Shown: positions 41,602 to 50,871, numbered from the stretch's first letter. The stretch: 64,000 nucleotides of DNA from an uncultured Actinomycetes bacterium (GCA_946803585.1 CAMPEQ010000011.1:682001-746000), one strand, 5' to 3'. The notes: generated by a model from the sequence alone, not told the origin. Made by a program: numbers and translations.

Positions 41602-42383
41602 GAGATACCCCAGTTCGTGCTCGTTGCGGGAGCACTGATGGCGTGATCGTTGTTTGCTGCCTCGATCTCACCGTCTCGGACGCGAATCGTTCGCCGAGCT
41701 CGCGCGGCAACATCTGACTCGTGGGTAATCAATACGATGGTCTTGCCCGCGTCGTTGACCTCGTCTAGCAGCGCAAGAACCTCAGTACTCGCCGTGGAAT
41801 CCAAGTTCCCGGTCGGTTCGTCAGCAAGAATTAGATCTGGATCGGTGACAAGGGCCCGGGCAATCGCGACTCGTTGTTGTTGTCCACCCGAGAGCTCACC
41901 TGGTCGGTGATCAAGGCGCTCTCCGAGCCCGACCCGCGTCAGGGCTCGAATCGCGCGCTGTTGACGCTCATGTGCAGGCACCCCCGGCGAGTACAGCAAC
42001 GGGAGCTCGACATTTGTCACGGCGCTGAGCGCGGACATGAGATGGAATCGTTGAAAGACGAAGCCGATTCTCCGGTTGCGGACGCGAGCTAGCTTCGCCT
42101 CGTCCATGCCGCTCACGTCCTCACCGGCGAGTAAGTAGCGGCCCTGCGTCGGGATATCTAGGCATCCCAGGATGTGCATCAGGGTGGACTTTCCCGACCC
42201 CGATGGTCCGGTGATCGCGACGTATTCGCCGGCGTCAATGGTGAGCGAGGCATCTTTGAGCGCCGCTACTGACAGCGTTCCATTCGAATAGGTTTTTCCT
42301 ACCTCGTGGAGGTCGATGACGGGTGTGCCAGCGGCTCCCTGTGGGGTGCTTCCCGCAGTCCAATGTGCGTCAAAGTTCGTCAC
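41598..42383 (-). CDS. MacB/LolD-type ABC transporter ATP-binding protein
   Basis: 261 residues from a GTG at 42383. Walker A is GPSGSGKST, the Q-loop region VFQRFHLM, the signature LSGGQQQRVAIARAL and Walker B DLILADEPTGNLD; the H-loop is LITHESDVA. All are intact. It powers the permease at 40369. It overlaps the adaptor gene above (GTGA) and the permease gene below (ATGA), so adaptor, ATPase and permease are made as one unit. The N-terminal 20 residues before the core carry no motif and could be shortened. Confidence 0.95.
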   Translation of the reverse strand: MTNFDAHWTAGSTPQGAAGTPVIDLHEVGKTYSNGTLSVAALKDASLTIDAGEYVAITGPSGSGKSTLMHILGCLDIPTQGRYLLAGEDVSGMDEAKLARVRNRRIGFVFQRFHLMSALSAVTNVELPLLYSPGVPAHERQQRAIRALTRVGLGERLDHRPGELSGGQQQRVAIARALVTDPDLILADEPTGNLDSTASTEVLALLDEVNDAGKTIVLITHESDVAARARRTIRVRDGEIEAANNDHAISAPATSTNWGIS

Positions 42384-43591
42384 CGCGCGCCCCCTCCGCG
42401 AGCCCCGCCGCCACCTTGGAAGCCGCCACGGTCACCATTGCCGCCCGGGAAGCCTCGACCAGCGCCATCGGTTTCGTCTTCGCCCGTTCCGGCCACAGCT
42501 GCGGGTACCGCAATTTCCACCTGGTCTCCGCTGCTGAGACCGTCGAGGATCTGCGTCTGACCGCCGGAGGTAATCCCCGTTGTCACCTCACGTGTTTGCG
42601 TTCCTTCGGCGGTGATGAGTTCCACGCTTTGGGAGTCACCGTCGCGGGTGATGGCCAGACTGGGAACCTGAAGCACGTCGTTCAGTTGCCGGTACACGAT
42701 TGACACATCGGTCGTCATCCCCGCGTAGAGACCTGTCGGGCTGCCTGTCACGGCCACGGTGACTGGGAAGGATGAGACACCTGAGGTGGAGTCGGCAACG
42801 AGACCAACTGAGCTGACCGTGCCGAACACTGGGCTGCTCAGGTCGCCGACAGTCATCGTGGCTTGATCGCCTTGTGTAACGTTGGCGATCTGGGTGTCAT
42901 CGACGCTGAGATCCACCGTCCAGGAACCGACGCTGATCACTTGAATCTGCGGTGATGCGGCTGCTGTATCCGTCCCGGTGCCCGCACCCCCAGATGCCTG
43001 TGATGTTCCTGAGGATCCTGTGACGAACTGACCTTCCACGAGGTCCAAAGCGGACACGGTGCCCTTGATGGGCGAACGAATCGCGGAGTCTTCCAGATCC
43101 GACTCCGCGACGGATAGGTTCGACTGTGCTGCTGTGATTGCGGCAACGTCAGCATTGATCTGCGCACTCGAGGCGCCTGAGTCCTGGTCGCTTGCCAACC
43201 GTGATTCTGCCGACGCGACTGCTGCGCGTGCTTGCGCGACCTTTGCTTCGAGGGACGCAGCGTCGATTCTGGCAAGTACGGCGTTCTTCTTGACGGTGTC
43301 GCCGGTCTGGACGAGGACGGCGGTGACTTCGCCAGAGACCGCGAAGTTGAGGTTCTCTGTCGACGTTGCCGTGATGGTTCCAGACCCAGACACGGTTTCC
43401 TGCATTGTACCGCTGGTGACATCTACGACTCGGGTGCTCGCCTGGGCGGAGCCTGAGCTCAACGCGTTCGTAAGACCCCAGATCATTGCGCCCACGACCA
43501 GGACAAGCGCAGCGACGATCAAGGAGTAGCGGACACGATGTTGGTCGAATCCCTGGACTACTGAGGTCCCCCAGCTACTCACCAGCTTCAT
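42380..43591 (-). CDS. Membrane-fusion (MacA/HlyD-type) adaptor protein, first gene of operon
   Basis: 403 residues from the ATG at 43591, with GGAG ten bases above; a GTG five codons up is less suitable. One transmembrane segment (YSLIVAALVLVVGAMIWGL, about 21-40) precedes the adaptor body. The lipoyl halves are VTAVLVQTGDTVKKNAVLARI and SPIKGTVSALDLVEGQFV. The C-terminal region is rich in Gly and Arg (RGFPGGNGDRGGFQGGGGARG), an unusual tail that could be disordered. It opens the operon of two adaptors, ATPase, permease and lipoprotein, and faces the response-regulator gene across 100 bases, where a shared promoter and regulator site are likely. Confidence 0.88.
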   Translation of the reverse strand: MKLVSSWGTSVVQGFDQHRVRYSLIVAALVLVVGAMIWGLTNALSSGSAQASTRVVDVTSGTMQETVSGSGTITATSTENLNFAVSGEVTAVLVQTGDTVKKNAVLARIDAASLEAKVAQARAAVASAESRLASDQDSGASSAQINADVAAITAAQSNLSVAESDLEDSAIRSPIKGTVSALDLVEGQFVTGSSGTSQASGGAGTGTDTAAASPQIQVISVGSWTVDLSVDDTQIANVTQGDQATMTVGDLSSPVFGTVSSVGLVADSTSGVSSFPVTVAVTGSPTGLYAGMTTDVSIVYRQLNDVLQVPSLAITRDGDSQSVELITAEGTQTREVTTGITSGGQTQILDGLSSGDQVEIAVPAAVAGTGEDETDGAGRGFPGGNGDRGGFQGGGGARGGGAR

Positions 43592-43691
43592 CTGCTTGGA
43601 CTCCACTCCCTAGTTCGGCATTTGGGTGGTGATACTGGCACCTGGGGCATAAGGCCGACGTAAGTCCGAACAGTTCCCTTATGGAGGCTTT

Positions 43692-44399
43692 ATGTCGGGG
43701 CGGCACAATGGTCTTATGCGTGTCCTCATCGTCGAAGACGAGCAAGTCCTAGCTCGAGCGATTGCTAAGGGCCTACGTCGACGCTCTTTTGCAGTCGATG
43801 CCGTCTACGACGGGCAGTCAGCCATCGACGCGGTGCAAGCTGCTGATTACGACGTGGTTGTGCTGGATCGTGACTTACCGAAAGTCCACGGCGATGAGGT
43901 ATGTCGACAGATCGTCGAGCAGCACCCTCAGGTGCGAGTCCTCATGTTGACTGCCTCTGGCGAACTCGCATCTCGTGTTCAGGGCCTCGGCTTGGGTGCC
44001 GATGACTACCTGATCAAACCGTTCGCATTCGCCGAACTTGTTGCGCGAGTTAGCGCCTTAATGAGACGCAGCGCGCCGGCGGTACCACCATCGCTGACTT
44101 ACGCTGACCTGACCTTGAATCAAGGGCGTTTTCAAACGTATCGAGCGGGTGAACCGATCGCTCTCAGCAAGAAGGAGTTCGCTGTTCTGTTCGAGCTGAT
44201 GCGCGACCCAGAGACTGTCGTTTCGACTGAGCAACTGCTAGAACGAGCGTGGGACGCCAACATCGACCCCTTTACGAATGTTGTGCGCGTCACCATGGTG
44301 ACTTTGAGACGCAAGCTAGGAGACCCACCGCTGATCGAGACGGTGACGGGCGTGGGCTACCGGATGGCAATGCCGCACGCAGATGGCGAATCTGCATGA
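43692..44399 (+). CDS. OmpR/PhoB-type response regulator
   Basis: 235 residues from ATG 43692 (GGAGG four bases above); another start at ATG 43716 (MRVLIVEDEQ) matches the family N-terminus better. The receiver has the acidic pair ED, the phospho-Asp in VVVLDRDLP and the Lys of LIKPFAF. The C-terminal winged helix includes ALSKKEFAVLFELMRDPETVV and VRVTMVTLRRKLG then VGYRMA. It probably controls the efflux operon on the opposite side of its promoter region, and the kinase overlapping its 3' end (ATGA) is its partner. The signal is unknown. Confidence 0.94.
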   Translation: MSGRHNGLMRVLIVEDEQVLARAIAKGLRRRSFAVDAVYDGQSAIDAVQAADYDVVVLDRDLPKVHGDEVCRQIVEQHPQVRVLMLTASGELASRVQGLGLGADDYLIKPFAFAELVARVSALMRRSAPAVPPSLTYADLTLNQGRFQTYRAGEPIALSKKEFAVLFELMRDPETVVSTEQLLERAWDANIDPFTNVVRVTMVTLRRKLGDPPLIETVTGVGYRMAMPHADGESA

Positions 44400-45568
44400 A
44401 CCTACATCCTCGGACCTGGACACTTCGCGCCCGGTTGACCACTACTTTTGCAGCGCTATTCACGCTTGCGGGCGTCATTGTGCTTGGGGTGTCCTACGCG
44501 GTCGTCAGCGCGACGCTAACGGGTCCCGGTCCGGGTCAGCGCGTACCTCGATCTCAATCCACCAATCAGGATAGAACGGACCCGGAGGCATTCGCCGAGG
44601 CCACTCGGCTCGTCGCCGAGGAATGGGATAGTCAGCGCTCTGCGACGCTAACCTCACTATTGGTGCAGTCAGGGATAGCACTGTTGCTCACAATGGCCCT
44701 GGCGACGCTGATCGGATGGCTCCTGGCAGGTCGTACGCTGCGAAGACTTCGTTTGGTGACCGAGACCGCGAAGCGGGTCACGGATACGAGTTTGCATGAG
44801 CGCATCGGGCTTGAGGGCGGCAGCGACGAGGTCCAAGAACTGGCAGATTCGGTCGATGCGATGCTGGCTCGGCTAGATCGGTCGTTCGACAGTCAGGCGA
44901 GATTCGTGGCCAACGCTTCCCATGAGCTGCGCACGCCGCTAGCGGTTGAACGGACGTTGCTCGAAGTCGAGATTGCCGAGCCCGACGCCTCCGAAGACCT
45001 CAAGCGGATTGGTGGTCAACTACTCCGAATCAACGAACGCCATGAACTGATGCTGGAGGACTTGCTCACACTTGCTCAAAGTGATCAACCGCTCGCCCAG
45101 ATGGAGGAGCACGACCTTTCCGACTTCGTGACCTACGCGTTAAGCGTTACGCCGCATGAGAATCTGGAAGTAGTGACCGAGCTAGAACCGGCCGCTGTCG
45201 TGTGCGCTCCGGGTCTGATCGATCGTCTGGTGGTCAACCTCATTGCCAACGCTGTACGGCACAACTGCGCCGACGGCTGGATACGGATCAGTACACGGGC
45301 TGATTTGGACAAGGTCACCTTGACCATTAGCAACTCTGGAACGGCGATCCCCCCACATGATGTACCCGATTTGCTGCTCCCCTTTAGTCGCGGGAGAGAT
45401 CGAACAGGTCCCGGTCATGGTCTGGGCCTATCGATCGTTGCAACGATCGTTCAGCGACACAATGGGCAATGGCATTTCGTGCCGCGTGGAGACGGTGGCG
45501 CGGACGTGTCGGTCGAACTGCCAAAGAAGCAGCCGAGGATCTCGGTGGCAAGCCGGAGTGCGGACTGA
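44396..45568 (+). CDS. Sensor histidine kinase
   Basis: 390 residues from ATG at 44396, which overlaps the response-regulator stop. Two transmembrane segments (about 13-38 and 85-110) enclose a short extracytoplasmic loop with a PRSQSTNQDRTDPEAFAEA section. The HAMP region is followed by the H box (ASHELRTPLAVERT), the N box (NLIANAVRHN) and the G boxes (GHGLGLSIVATIV). All kinase motifs are intact. The short loop suggests it senses a membrane stress or small molecule rather than a large ligand, similar to kinases next to MacAB exporters. An early open frame from 44249 is not part of the protein. Confidence 0.93.
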   Translation: MNLHPRTWTLRARLTTTFAALFTLAGVIVLGVSYAVVSATLTGPGPGQRVPRSQSTNQDRTDPEAFAEATRLVAEEWDSQRSATLTSLLVQSGIALLLTMALATLIGWLLAGRTLRRLRLVTETAKRVTDTSLHERIGLEGGSDEVQELADSVDAMLARLDRSFDSQARFVANASHELRTPLAVERTLLEVEIAEPDASEDLKRIGGQLLRINERHELMLEDLLTLAQSDQPLAQMEEHDLSDFVTYALSVTPHENLEVVTELEPAAVVCAPGLIDRLVVNLIANAVRHNCADGWIRISTRADLDKVTLTISNSGTAIPPHDVPDLLLPFSRGRDRTGPGHGLGLSIVATIVQRHNGQWHFVPRGDGGADVSVELPKKQPRISVASRSAD

Positions 45569-45673
45569 GGTCCCGTTTTGGGTCCTCCTCGTCTGGTCCT
45601 CCCTATTGGGGCTGGGTTCTGACCCATACGGCAGGGCCGATCTTGAGACGATGTCGCCCTACACTTACCAATC

Positions 45674-46924
45674 ATGGACGCACTGACGAGGGTCAAATCA
45701 ATCGCCGCGATCGCTGGCCTTGCGCTGGTGCTGGGGGGTTGCTCAACCGGAACCGAGGAGCCGACTCCACAGATCGCCTCGGGCGACCCTGCCGAGGCTG
45801 CAGCGCTGCAAACTCTGACCGAAGAATCGATGGCGGAATACAAGCAGCGGTCGGTCATTGTTCGGGTGGTGAAGGACGGCGTGGATCTCTACACCGGTGC
45901 GGTTGGCACATCAATGACAGGAGTACCGGCCACCACAGATATGCACACCCGCAATGGAGCTTTCGCATTCACTTACATCGGCCAGACGTACGCGAAGATG
46001 GCAGATCAGGGACTAGTGAACCTAGACGAGCCCATCGCGAAGTGGCTTCCCGAGCTGCGCAACGCGTCAACGGTCACGATCAGGAATTTGCTGAATATGA
46101 CCTCCGGCTACCCCGACTACGTGTACCAGCCGGCTGTCCAAGACGGGGTCGAGGCTGATCCATATAAGCAGTGGACGAACGACGAGATGATCGCGGTGGC
46201 ATTGGCTGAGCCGGACTACTTCGAGCCGGGCACCAATTGGGGTTATTCACACACCAACTACGTGATCCTAGGCAAGCTGCTGTCGGAAATCACGGGACAG
46301 CCAACCTCCGAGGTGATCTCTGAGTACGTACTGCAACCAATGGGTTTGAACAACACCAGCAGCAACGGCGGAACCCCGAGCGTGCCAGAACCGGCCCTGC
46401 ATTCCTTCACCTCTGAGCGCCGCACCTTCCTCAAGATTCCCGCAAAGATCCCGTTCTATGAGGAAGCGACATTCTGGAACCCGTCGTGGACAACGGCCAA
46501 CGGCGCGGTCCAAACGAGCAACATCTTCGACATGACGACGTCGATGCAAATCGTCGGATCGGGGTCACAGGTAACGCCGGAGATGTACCAGCAGCAGGTG
46601 GGCCCGTCACTGGTCGGATTTGGCGAGAAGGACCCAAGCGGAACTTGTCCGGTATGCCGCGAAATGACCCCCGCCATGAACTATGGCTTTGGCGTTGTCA
46701 TCAACGGGGACTGGGTGACCCAGACGAAGAGCTTCTACGGTTCTAGCGCATCCGGGGCCTACTTGCCTTCGCAAGACCTCACCATCTCGGTGATCGCAAA
46801 TACCGCCCAAGACGGGTTCGGTGCCGATGGTGGATACCTCAATCAGAACGCAAGTTTTGCGATCTTTACCGACATCGCCAACCAGGTGGTTCCAGGACTT
46901 GCCCCAGCGCCACCATCAGGCTGA
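45674..46924 (+). CDS. Serine-hydrolase/beta-lactamase-fold lipoprotein lacking the SxxK motif
   Basis: 416 residues; the lipobox (LVLGGC) is near residue 20. The fold of class C beta-lactamase-like hydrolases is clear: DLYTGAVG, LVNLDEPIAKWLPEL, TIRNLLNMTSGYPDY, and WGYSHTNYVILGKLLSEITG with the Y-x-N motif intact. Where the catalytic S-x-x-K should lie (before LVNLDEPI), the sequence is NGAFAFTYIGQTYAKM, with no Ser-x-x-Lys. The final KTG/HTG-like block is also not evident. So it is probably not an active peptidase or beta-lactamase; it may bind a wall-related ligand. Start ATG 45674. Confidence 0.78.
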   Translation: MDALTRVKSIAAIAGLALVLGGCSTGTEEPTPQIASGDPAEAAALQTLTEESMAEYKQRSVIVRVVKDGVDLYTGAVGTSMTGVPATTDMHTRNGAFAFTYIGQTYAKMADQGLVNLDEPIAKWLPELRNASTVTIRNLLNMTSGYPDYVYQPAVQDGVEADPYKQWTNDEMIAVALAEPDYFEPGTNWGYSHTNYVILGKLLSEITGQPTSEVISEYVLQPMGLNNTSSNGGTPSVPEPALHSFTSERRTFLKIPAKIPFYEEATFWNPSWTTANGAVQTSNIFDMTTSMQIVGSGSQVTPEMYQQQVGPSLVGFGEKDPSGTCPVCREMTPAMNYGFGVVINGDWVTQTKSFYGSSASGAYLPSQDLTISVIANTAQDGFGADGGYLNQNASFAIFTDIANQVVPGLAPAPPSG

Positions 46925-46938
46925 GCAGCTTTCACCGA

Positions 46939-47574
46939 CTAGCCAATCGGGTTGGAGGGTCCGCTCATCGGGATCTTCGCAGCGGCCTTGTTGAGCTTGC
47001 GAACCTGCTTCTTCAGCAGTTTCCCGTCCTTCTTGTGGAGTTTGTCTCCGAGGCCGGGAACTCCTTGGACAGGAATCATGATGCTGGTGGGGACCCGCTT
47101 CTTGAGCTTCCCGTTCTTCTTCTTGATGAGGTCGTAGCTCAGGATTAGCTCGCTGTATTGTCCCTCGTCTTGGTAGCGAAGCGCCGTGATCTTGGTCTTG
47201 TGCTTCTTCCCCTTGGCCTTGAACTTGTAGGTGTACTTCTCAGTGGCTGCCGGGACGGGGTATAGATCGGCAGTCACAGTTTGAACTTCCGCGACCTTGT
47301 GCTTGGCTGCTGCTTTCCCCTTGACATACCCGTAGTTGAGGTCGAGGTATCCCCAGAGGTCGTCGTCATCGCCGGCGGCGGTCCAATAGCGGTTACCGCA
47401 ACTGGTCGCAAAGACGCAGTGTGTTGGGTCGGACTCGGCCTTCTCCCACGTCAGGCTCGCCATTTTGAGTGAGGACGGGGTCGGGACGCCCGCCATTGCG
47501 GGAGCCGCAGCGAGACCGAGGAGCGCAATCCCCACGGCCACAGACGTTGAGATACGACGGGTGGCTGGATGCAT
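46939..47574 (-). CDS. Secreted lineage-specific protein of the KKNGKLKKRVPTG family, copy C
   Basis: 211 residues from ATG at 47574 (CAGGAGAG upstream). The signal peptide (VAVGIALLGLAAAPAMA) is followed by TPSSLKMASLTWEKAESDPTHC and a cysteine pair (about C48 and C54). It has the same LDLNYGYVKGKAAAKHKVAEVQ and KFKAKGKKHKTKI segments as copy B at 35445, and ends KKNGKLKKRVPTS, GKLLKKQVRKLNKAAAKIPM. Copies B and C are both 211 residues. I do not know the family. The extra frame at 47703 is upstream of the ribosome binding site and should not be used. It is followed by the divergent CNNM genes over a 216-base gap. Confidence 0.72.
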   Translation of the reverse strand: MHPATRRISTSVAVGIALLGLAAAPAMAGVPTPSSLKMASLTWEKAESDPTHCVFATSCGNRYWTAAGDDDDLWGYLDLNYGYVKGKAAAKHKVAEVQTVTADLYPVPAATEKYTYKFKAKGKKHKTKITALRYQDEGQYSELILSYDLIKKKNGKLKKRVPTSIMIPVQGVPGLGDKLHKKDGKLLKKQVRKLNKAAAKIPMSGPSNPIG

Positions 47575-47790
47575 TGAGCTCTCCTGATGTTTGATGAACG
47601 GGATTGAACCAACTATGCCTCCGGCACCTCTGCTCTGGCAAGGAGCGAAACACAGATGGCGGCACGCACAGTATGATCGAGCCTCCGAGGAATCAGTGGC
47701 CATTTCTCGGATCAGACTAGTTGGCCGTCCAGTGAACCGAGCTCGTCACCTCGTGGGCAGGCTCAACGAGACTTCGCTTGGGAGCGCGCC

Positions 47791-49194
47791 GTGTTGCTAT
47801 CGGTTGTCACGCTACTCCTAGGCATCCTCGTCGTTCTAGCAATCACCGTTGTGACGGGCTACTTCGTCGCCCAAGAGTTCTCCTATATGGCAGTGGATCG
47901 GTCACGACTCTCTGCTCGGGCTGCCTCTGGCGACGCTGGATCGCAGCGAGCTCTGCGAGTAACCAAGCAGACATCGTTCATGCTCTCTGGCGCGCAGTTG
48001 GGAATCACTGTGACTGGCCTGCTCGTTGGCTATGTCGCCGAGCCGCTCATCGGAAGGTCCCTGGCGACGCTACTTGGTGGGGTAAGCGTTCCAACTGCCG
48101 CGGCGGTGGTGATCGGAGGCATCTGCGCGCTCGCGTTCTCAACCGTTGTGCAGATGGTAATTGGGGAGCTATTTCCCAAGAACTTGGCGATCGCCCGTTC
48201 CGAACCGGTTGCTGTTTGGCTCTCGTTGTCCACGCTCACCTATCTGCGGCTCTTCGGCTGGCTCATCTCGGTGTTCGACAAGGCCTCGAACCTGCTCTTG
48301 AAGGTCCTGCGGATCCAACCCGTTCATGATGTGGAGCACTCAGCATCCGCGCGGGATCTGGAACACATCGTCTCGGAGTCGCGCGAGAGCGGGCAACTAC
48401 CGGCCGACCTGTCGCTACTGCTCGATCGGATCATTGACTTCCCACGTCGCGCAGTGGAGCACGCGATGATCCCGCGTTCGCGGGTCGACACGATTCCTGC
48501 CACTGCCACCATCGCTGACGTTCGCTACGCGATGAGTCAGGGACACTCCCGCTATCCGATCCTTAACTCCGTCGATCGAGACACGATCGATGGGGTGGTG
48601 CACCTAACGGATCTGCTGGCAACCGACTTGCCCGAGAGCGCTCCCGTGACTCGACTGATGAGGTCACCGCTGACGATCTCGCACCTTATGCGCCTGCCAG
48701 ATGCACTAATGACGCTGCGATCAACGGGAAACCAGTTTGCGTGTGTCCTGGACGAGTTCGGCGGCTTCACCGGAGTCCTCACCCTCGAAGATCTTGCTGA
48801 AGAGATCGTGGGAGAGATTACCGACGAGCATGACCCGGCCGGCACTGCAGTCACAGACAGTTCGCAGCAAAACACCTGGGTCATCGCCGGAGATTCCCAC
48901 ATCGATGAAGTCGAGCGAACTCTTGATGTCACCCTGCCCCGCGATGACTACGAGACGATCTCTGGACTCGTGATCAAGGAGCTACATCGGCTTCCCGTCG
49001 TGGGCGACGAGGTAGAGATCGAACTTCCGCCGAGTCCTCACGACCTGCTCGAGCACGACGAGCCGGTAGTCCGGACTATTCGGGCGGAGGTCCTGGAAAC
49101 CGGTCGTCACGTCCCGAGTTTGGTTCGCCTGACGATCCCGAGCGACTCTCCCGACTCCGACGATGCGCCGCAGCGTGGGGAGGAATCCAAGTGA
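47791..49194 (+). CDS. CNNM/CorC-family (hemolysin-like) membrane protein 1
   Basis: 467 residues from GTG at 47791. Four hydrophobic segments form the CNNM (DUF21) domain: LLSVVTLLLGILVVLAITVVTGY with the conserved FVAQEFSYMAVDRSRL, MLSGAQLGITVTGLLVGY, AAAVVIGGICALAFSTVVQMVIGE, then LRLFGWLISVF. A CBS pair follows (about 215-335: MIPRSRVDTIPATATIADV, TDLLATDLPESAPVTRLM), then the CorC_HlyC domain (TWVIAGDSHIDEVERTL). Relatives are implicated in magnesium or divalent cation homeostasis; hemolysin is only a historic name. It overlaps the next gene by GTGA. Confidence 0.9.
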   Translation: MLLSVVTLLLGILVVLAITVVTGYFVAQEFSYMAVDRSRLSARAASGDAGSQRALRVTKQTSFMLSGAQLGITVTGLLVGYVAEPLIGRSLATLLGGVSVPTAAAVVIGGICALAFSTVVQMVIGELFPKNLAIARSEPVAVWLSLSTLTYLRLFGWLISVFDKASNLLLKVLRIQPVHDVEHSASARDLEHIVSESRESGQLPADLSLLLDRIIDFPRRAVEHAMIPRSRVDTIPATATIADVRYAMSQGHSRYPILNSVDRDTIDGVVHLTDLLATDLPESAPVTRLMRSPLTISHLMRLPDALMTLRSTGNQFACVLDEFGGFTGVLTLEDLAEEIVGEITDEHDPAGTAVTDSSQQNTWVIAGDSHIDEVERTLDVTLPRDDYETISGLVIKELHRLPVVGDEVEIELPPSPHDLLEHDEPVVRTIRAEVLETGRHVPSLVRLTIPSDSPDSDDAPQRGEESK

Positions 49195-50183
49195 GCCCCC
49201 TGCTCGTTGTTGTCCTCACCATCCTCATCATCGCCGCGAGTGCGTTCTTCGTCGCAGCGGAGTTCTCGCTTATGGCGGCCAAGCGGCATCGACTTGAAGA
49301 TGCGGCCCTGTCTAGTCGCTCCGCCCGCGCGGCTCTTCGTAGCTCCTCCGAACTCACCCTGCTCCTGGCTGGATCACAACTCGGCATTACCGTCGCAACC
49401 CTTGCCCTAGGGGCAATCACTAAACCTGCTGTCCACTATTGGCTCACTCCACTGTTCAGCAGTTGGGGGCTGCCCTTACTGGCTGCCGATATCGTCGGAT
49501 TCATCCTGGCGCTCCTCATCGTCACCTTCCTACACCTGGTCATTGGTGAGATGGCGCCGAAGTCCTGGGCAATCGCGCATCCTGAACGATCCGCGACGCT
49601 CCTGGCGATTCCCATGCGTGGGTTCATGTGGATCTTTCGTCCGCTACTGCGGCTACTGAATAACTCGGCGAACTGGTTGGTGAAGCGGGCAGGTGTGGAC
49701 CCAGCAGACAACATCGCTGCCGGAGCGAACGCCCATGACCTGCGCGAACTCGTCGCCCACTCCATCAATGTTGGGACGCTCAACCCCGGGTACTCCGCTC
49801 ATCTAGAGGGCGCGCTGGATATGGAGCAGATCACCATTGGGGATATCCCTGCTGCCAGAGATCCACTCACAATCGTTGCTCCGAGCGCGACGGTTGGGGA
49901 CGTGCGGGCCGCGACGAGGGAGTCCGGGCATCTGCGCATCTTGGTCGGGTCTTCCACCGCTATCACCGGGGTTGTCCATGTCCGTGACACCCTGACCTAC
50001 CCCGATAACACCCCGATCACAATGCTCGTGCGCAAGGTGCTTCGTCTTGAGAGCACCACGACCCTTCATGCCGCCCTCACGACGATGCAGGAACGTCGCG
50101 CGCACCTCATTGCGATCGTTTCTGATGGCTCGTTGCGCGGGGTCGTGACGCTGGCGGATGTGCTTGAACGTCTGTTTCCCTGA
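49191..50183 (+). CDS. CNNM/CorC-family membrane protein 2
   Basis: 330 residues from GTG at 49191, overlapping the stop of the first gene. It repeats the CNNM pattern (FFVAAEFSLMAAKRHRLEDAAL, LLLAGSQLGITVATLALG and IVTFLHLVIGEMAPKSWAI) and two CBS units, but ends just after them. It lacks the C-terminal CorC_HlyC domain of gene 1. Such long/short CNNM pairs are common in actinobacteria and probably form heteromeric divalent-ion transport units. The sequence after 50183 shows no continuation, so the shorter form is natural, not broken. Confidence 0.9.
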   Translation: MSPLLVVVLTILIIAASAFFVAAEFSLMAAKRHRLEDAALSSRSARAALRSSSELTLLLAGSQLGITVATLALGAITKPAVHYWLTPLFSSWGLPLLAADIVGFILALLIVTFLHLVIGEMAPKSWAIAHPERSATLLAIPMRGFMWIFRPLLRLLNNSANWLVKRAGVDPADNIAAGANAHDLRELVAHSINVGTLNPGYSAHLEGALDMEQITIGDIPAARDPLTIVAPSATVGDVRAATRESGHLRILVGSSTAITGVVHVRDTLTYPDNTPITMLVRKVLRLESTTTLHAALTTMQERRAHLIAIVSDGSLRGVVTLADVLERLFP

Positions 50184-50299
50184 GCTGTCCTTAATTACGC
50201 GCGGGCAATTGGCCAGTAGGTCAAGCGACCAAGTGCGATGGACTAATGGTCGAGCTCTCGGCCGAGCGCCGTGTACTGCCTGGCAGTAGCGTGTCGCCT

Positions 50300-50827
50300 A
50301 TGGGCTTGTTCGGAAAGAAAGACCGTGGCGATGACAACCCGTGGCGTTACGTGATGAAGGAGCGACTGCTCGCTATCGGCGACGACTCCTACATTGAGAA
50401 TGCTGCTGGGCTGCGCGCGTTCTGGGTCGATGGCAAGGCGCTTCGGGTCCGCGAAACCCTGATCTTCAAGGATCTGCAGGGCCGGGAGCTGTACAAGATT
50501 CAAGAGCGTAAGGCTCGAATCCGCGACACCATGAACATCCAACTTGCCAATGGCGATACGGCTGCTGTTGTGAAGAAGGCCTTGGTCTCACCACTAAGGG
50601 CCAGATTCGATATCTCCGTCGAGAACGGCCCGGATCTGAAAGCGAAGGGCAACGTGCTGCACCACGAGTACAAGATCAAGCGCGACGATGTGGTGATCGC
50701 CGAGATCTCGAAAAAGTGGGTGCGGGTGCGCGATACCTACACCGTGGATGTAACCCCTGGCGAGGATGTCATGTTCCTACTCGCGATTACGACCGCCCTG
50801 GACACCCTTGCCGATCCGGGGATGTAG
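50300..50827 (+). CDS. LURP-one-related/Tubby-like-fold protein
   Basis: 175 residues from ATG at 50300; an earlier ATG at 50246 is less likely. It is rich in beta strands with the pattern of LURP-one-related (DUF567) proteins: YVMKERLLAIGDDSYIENAAG, YKIQERKARIRDTMNIQLANG, and VVIAEISKKWVRVRDTYTVDV near the end. Such proteins resemble phospholipid scramblases and Tubby domains, but their bacterial function is not known. There is no signal or membrane segment. It is followed within 50 bases by a hypothetical gene, possibly in the same transcript. Confidence 0.75.
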   Translation: MGLFGKKDRGDDNPWRYVMKERLLAIGDDSYIENAAGLRAFWVDGKALRVRETLIFKDLQGRELYKIQERKARIRDTMNIQLANGDTAAVVKKALVSPLRARFDISVENGPDLKAKGNVLHHEYKIKRDDVVIAEISKKWVRVRDTYTVDVTPGEDVMFLLAITTALDTLADPGM

Positions 50828-50871
50828 GCCGGCGAGACTCCGCATATGAACTCGATCGCGGAAGGCCCCGC

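Noticed and set aside
45674-46924. Active class C beta-lactamase
   Set aside because: The fold is present but the catalytic SxxK motif is not.
50716-50871. Longer form of the HEAT-like gene
   Set aside because: It would lie in the 3' end of the LURP-one-like gene in another frame.
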